A stretch of 6,595 nt of DNA from Terriglobia bacterium (GTDB lineage Bacteria; Acidobacteriota; Terriglobia; UBA7540), in contig JASHYZ010000278.1 of assembly GCA_030042795.1 (NCBI GenBank), forward strand, positions 1 through 6,595. The letters are read 5' to 3'. Below, piece after piece: positions 6,589 through 6,595 of this stretch (position 1 is its first letter; every line of letters begins with the position of its first letter). The notes under the pieces were generated by a model that was not told where the DNA came from, made no database searches, and saw only the letters and a list, made by a program, of their open reading frames with translations. The translations under genes were made by a program, and so were the position numbers.

Positions 6589-6595
6589 AGCGCTG

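Overview
The window is about 60% GC (estimated by eye). Every gene I can support lies on the minus strand, so the window reads from right to left. The best organism guess is an Acidobacteriota bacterium, or a close soil relative. The reasons are an 812-residue MacB/FtsX-type permease without its own ATPase, of the kind typical of the acidobacterial ADOP family, together with a secreted plant-polysaccharide hydrolase and a DinB-like protein. This taxonomic call is inference, not proof.

Layout in transcription order. (1) 6595-6324 is non-coding. It has a terminator-like hairpin at the right edge (6549-6588) that probably closes a gene outside the window, and a perfect 8-bp inverted repeat (6436-6458) in the region ahead of the permease. 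(2) 6323-3885 encodes the ADOP-type permease. (3) 3884-3628 is a 257-nt spacer. (4) 3627-1738 encodes a secreted family GH51-like glycoside hydrolase with a carbohydrate-binding-like domain. (5) 1741-1378 is a Cys-rich reading frame that starts by a GTGA overlap on the hydrolase stop and appears broken by one extra G in a G5 run. (6) 1294-803 encodes a DinB/YfiT-fold protein with a His metal triad. (7) After a 203-nt spacer with a hairpin and a consensus -35 box, dprA begins at 599 (or 590) and runs off the left edge.

I see no single pathway. The permease and hydrolase could together serve the cell envelope or polysaccharide use, but they are 257 nt apart and may have separate promoters. DinB-like and DprA look like independent housekeeping or accessory genes that share the strand. 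Each of the two proteins with clear catalytic or metal-site motifs keeps its predicted key residues: Glu347 and Glu432 in the hydrolase, and His46, His133 and His137 in the DinB-like protein.

The points most worth a second look are the frameshifted Cys-rich ORF, the unusual arabinose-site loop of the GH51-like enzyme, and two strong inverted repeats close together inside the permease gene. I see no CRISPR array, tRNA, rRNA, insertion sequence or clear defence system.
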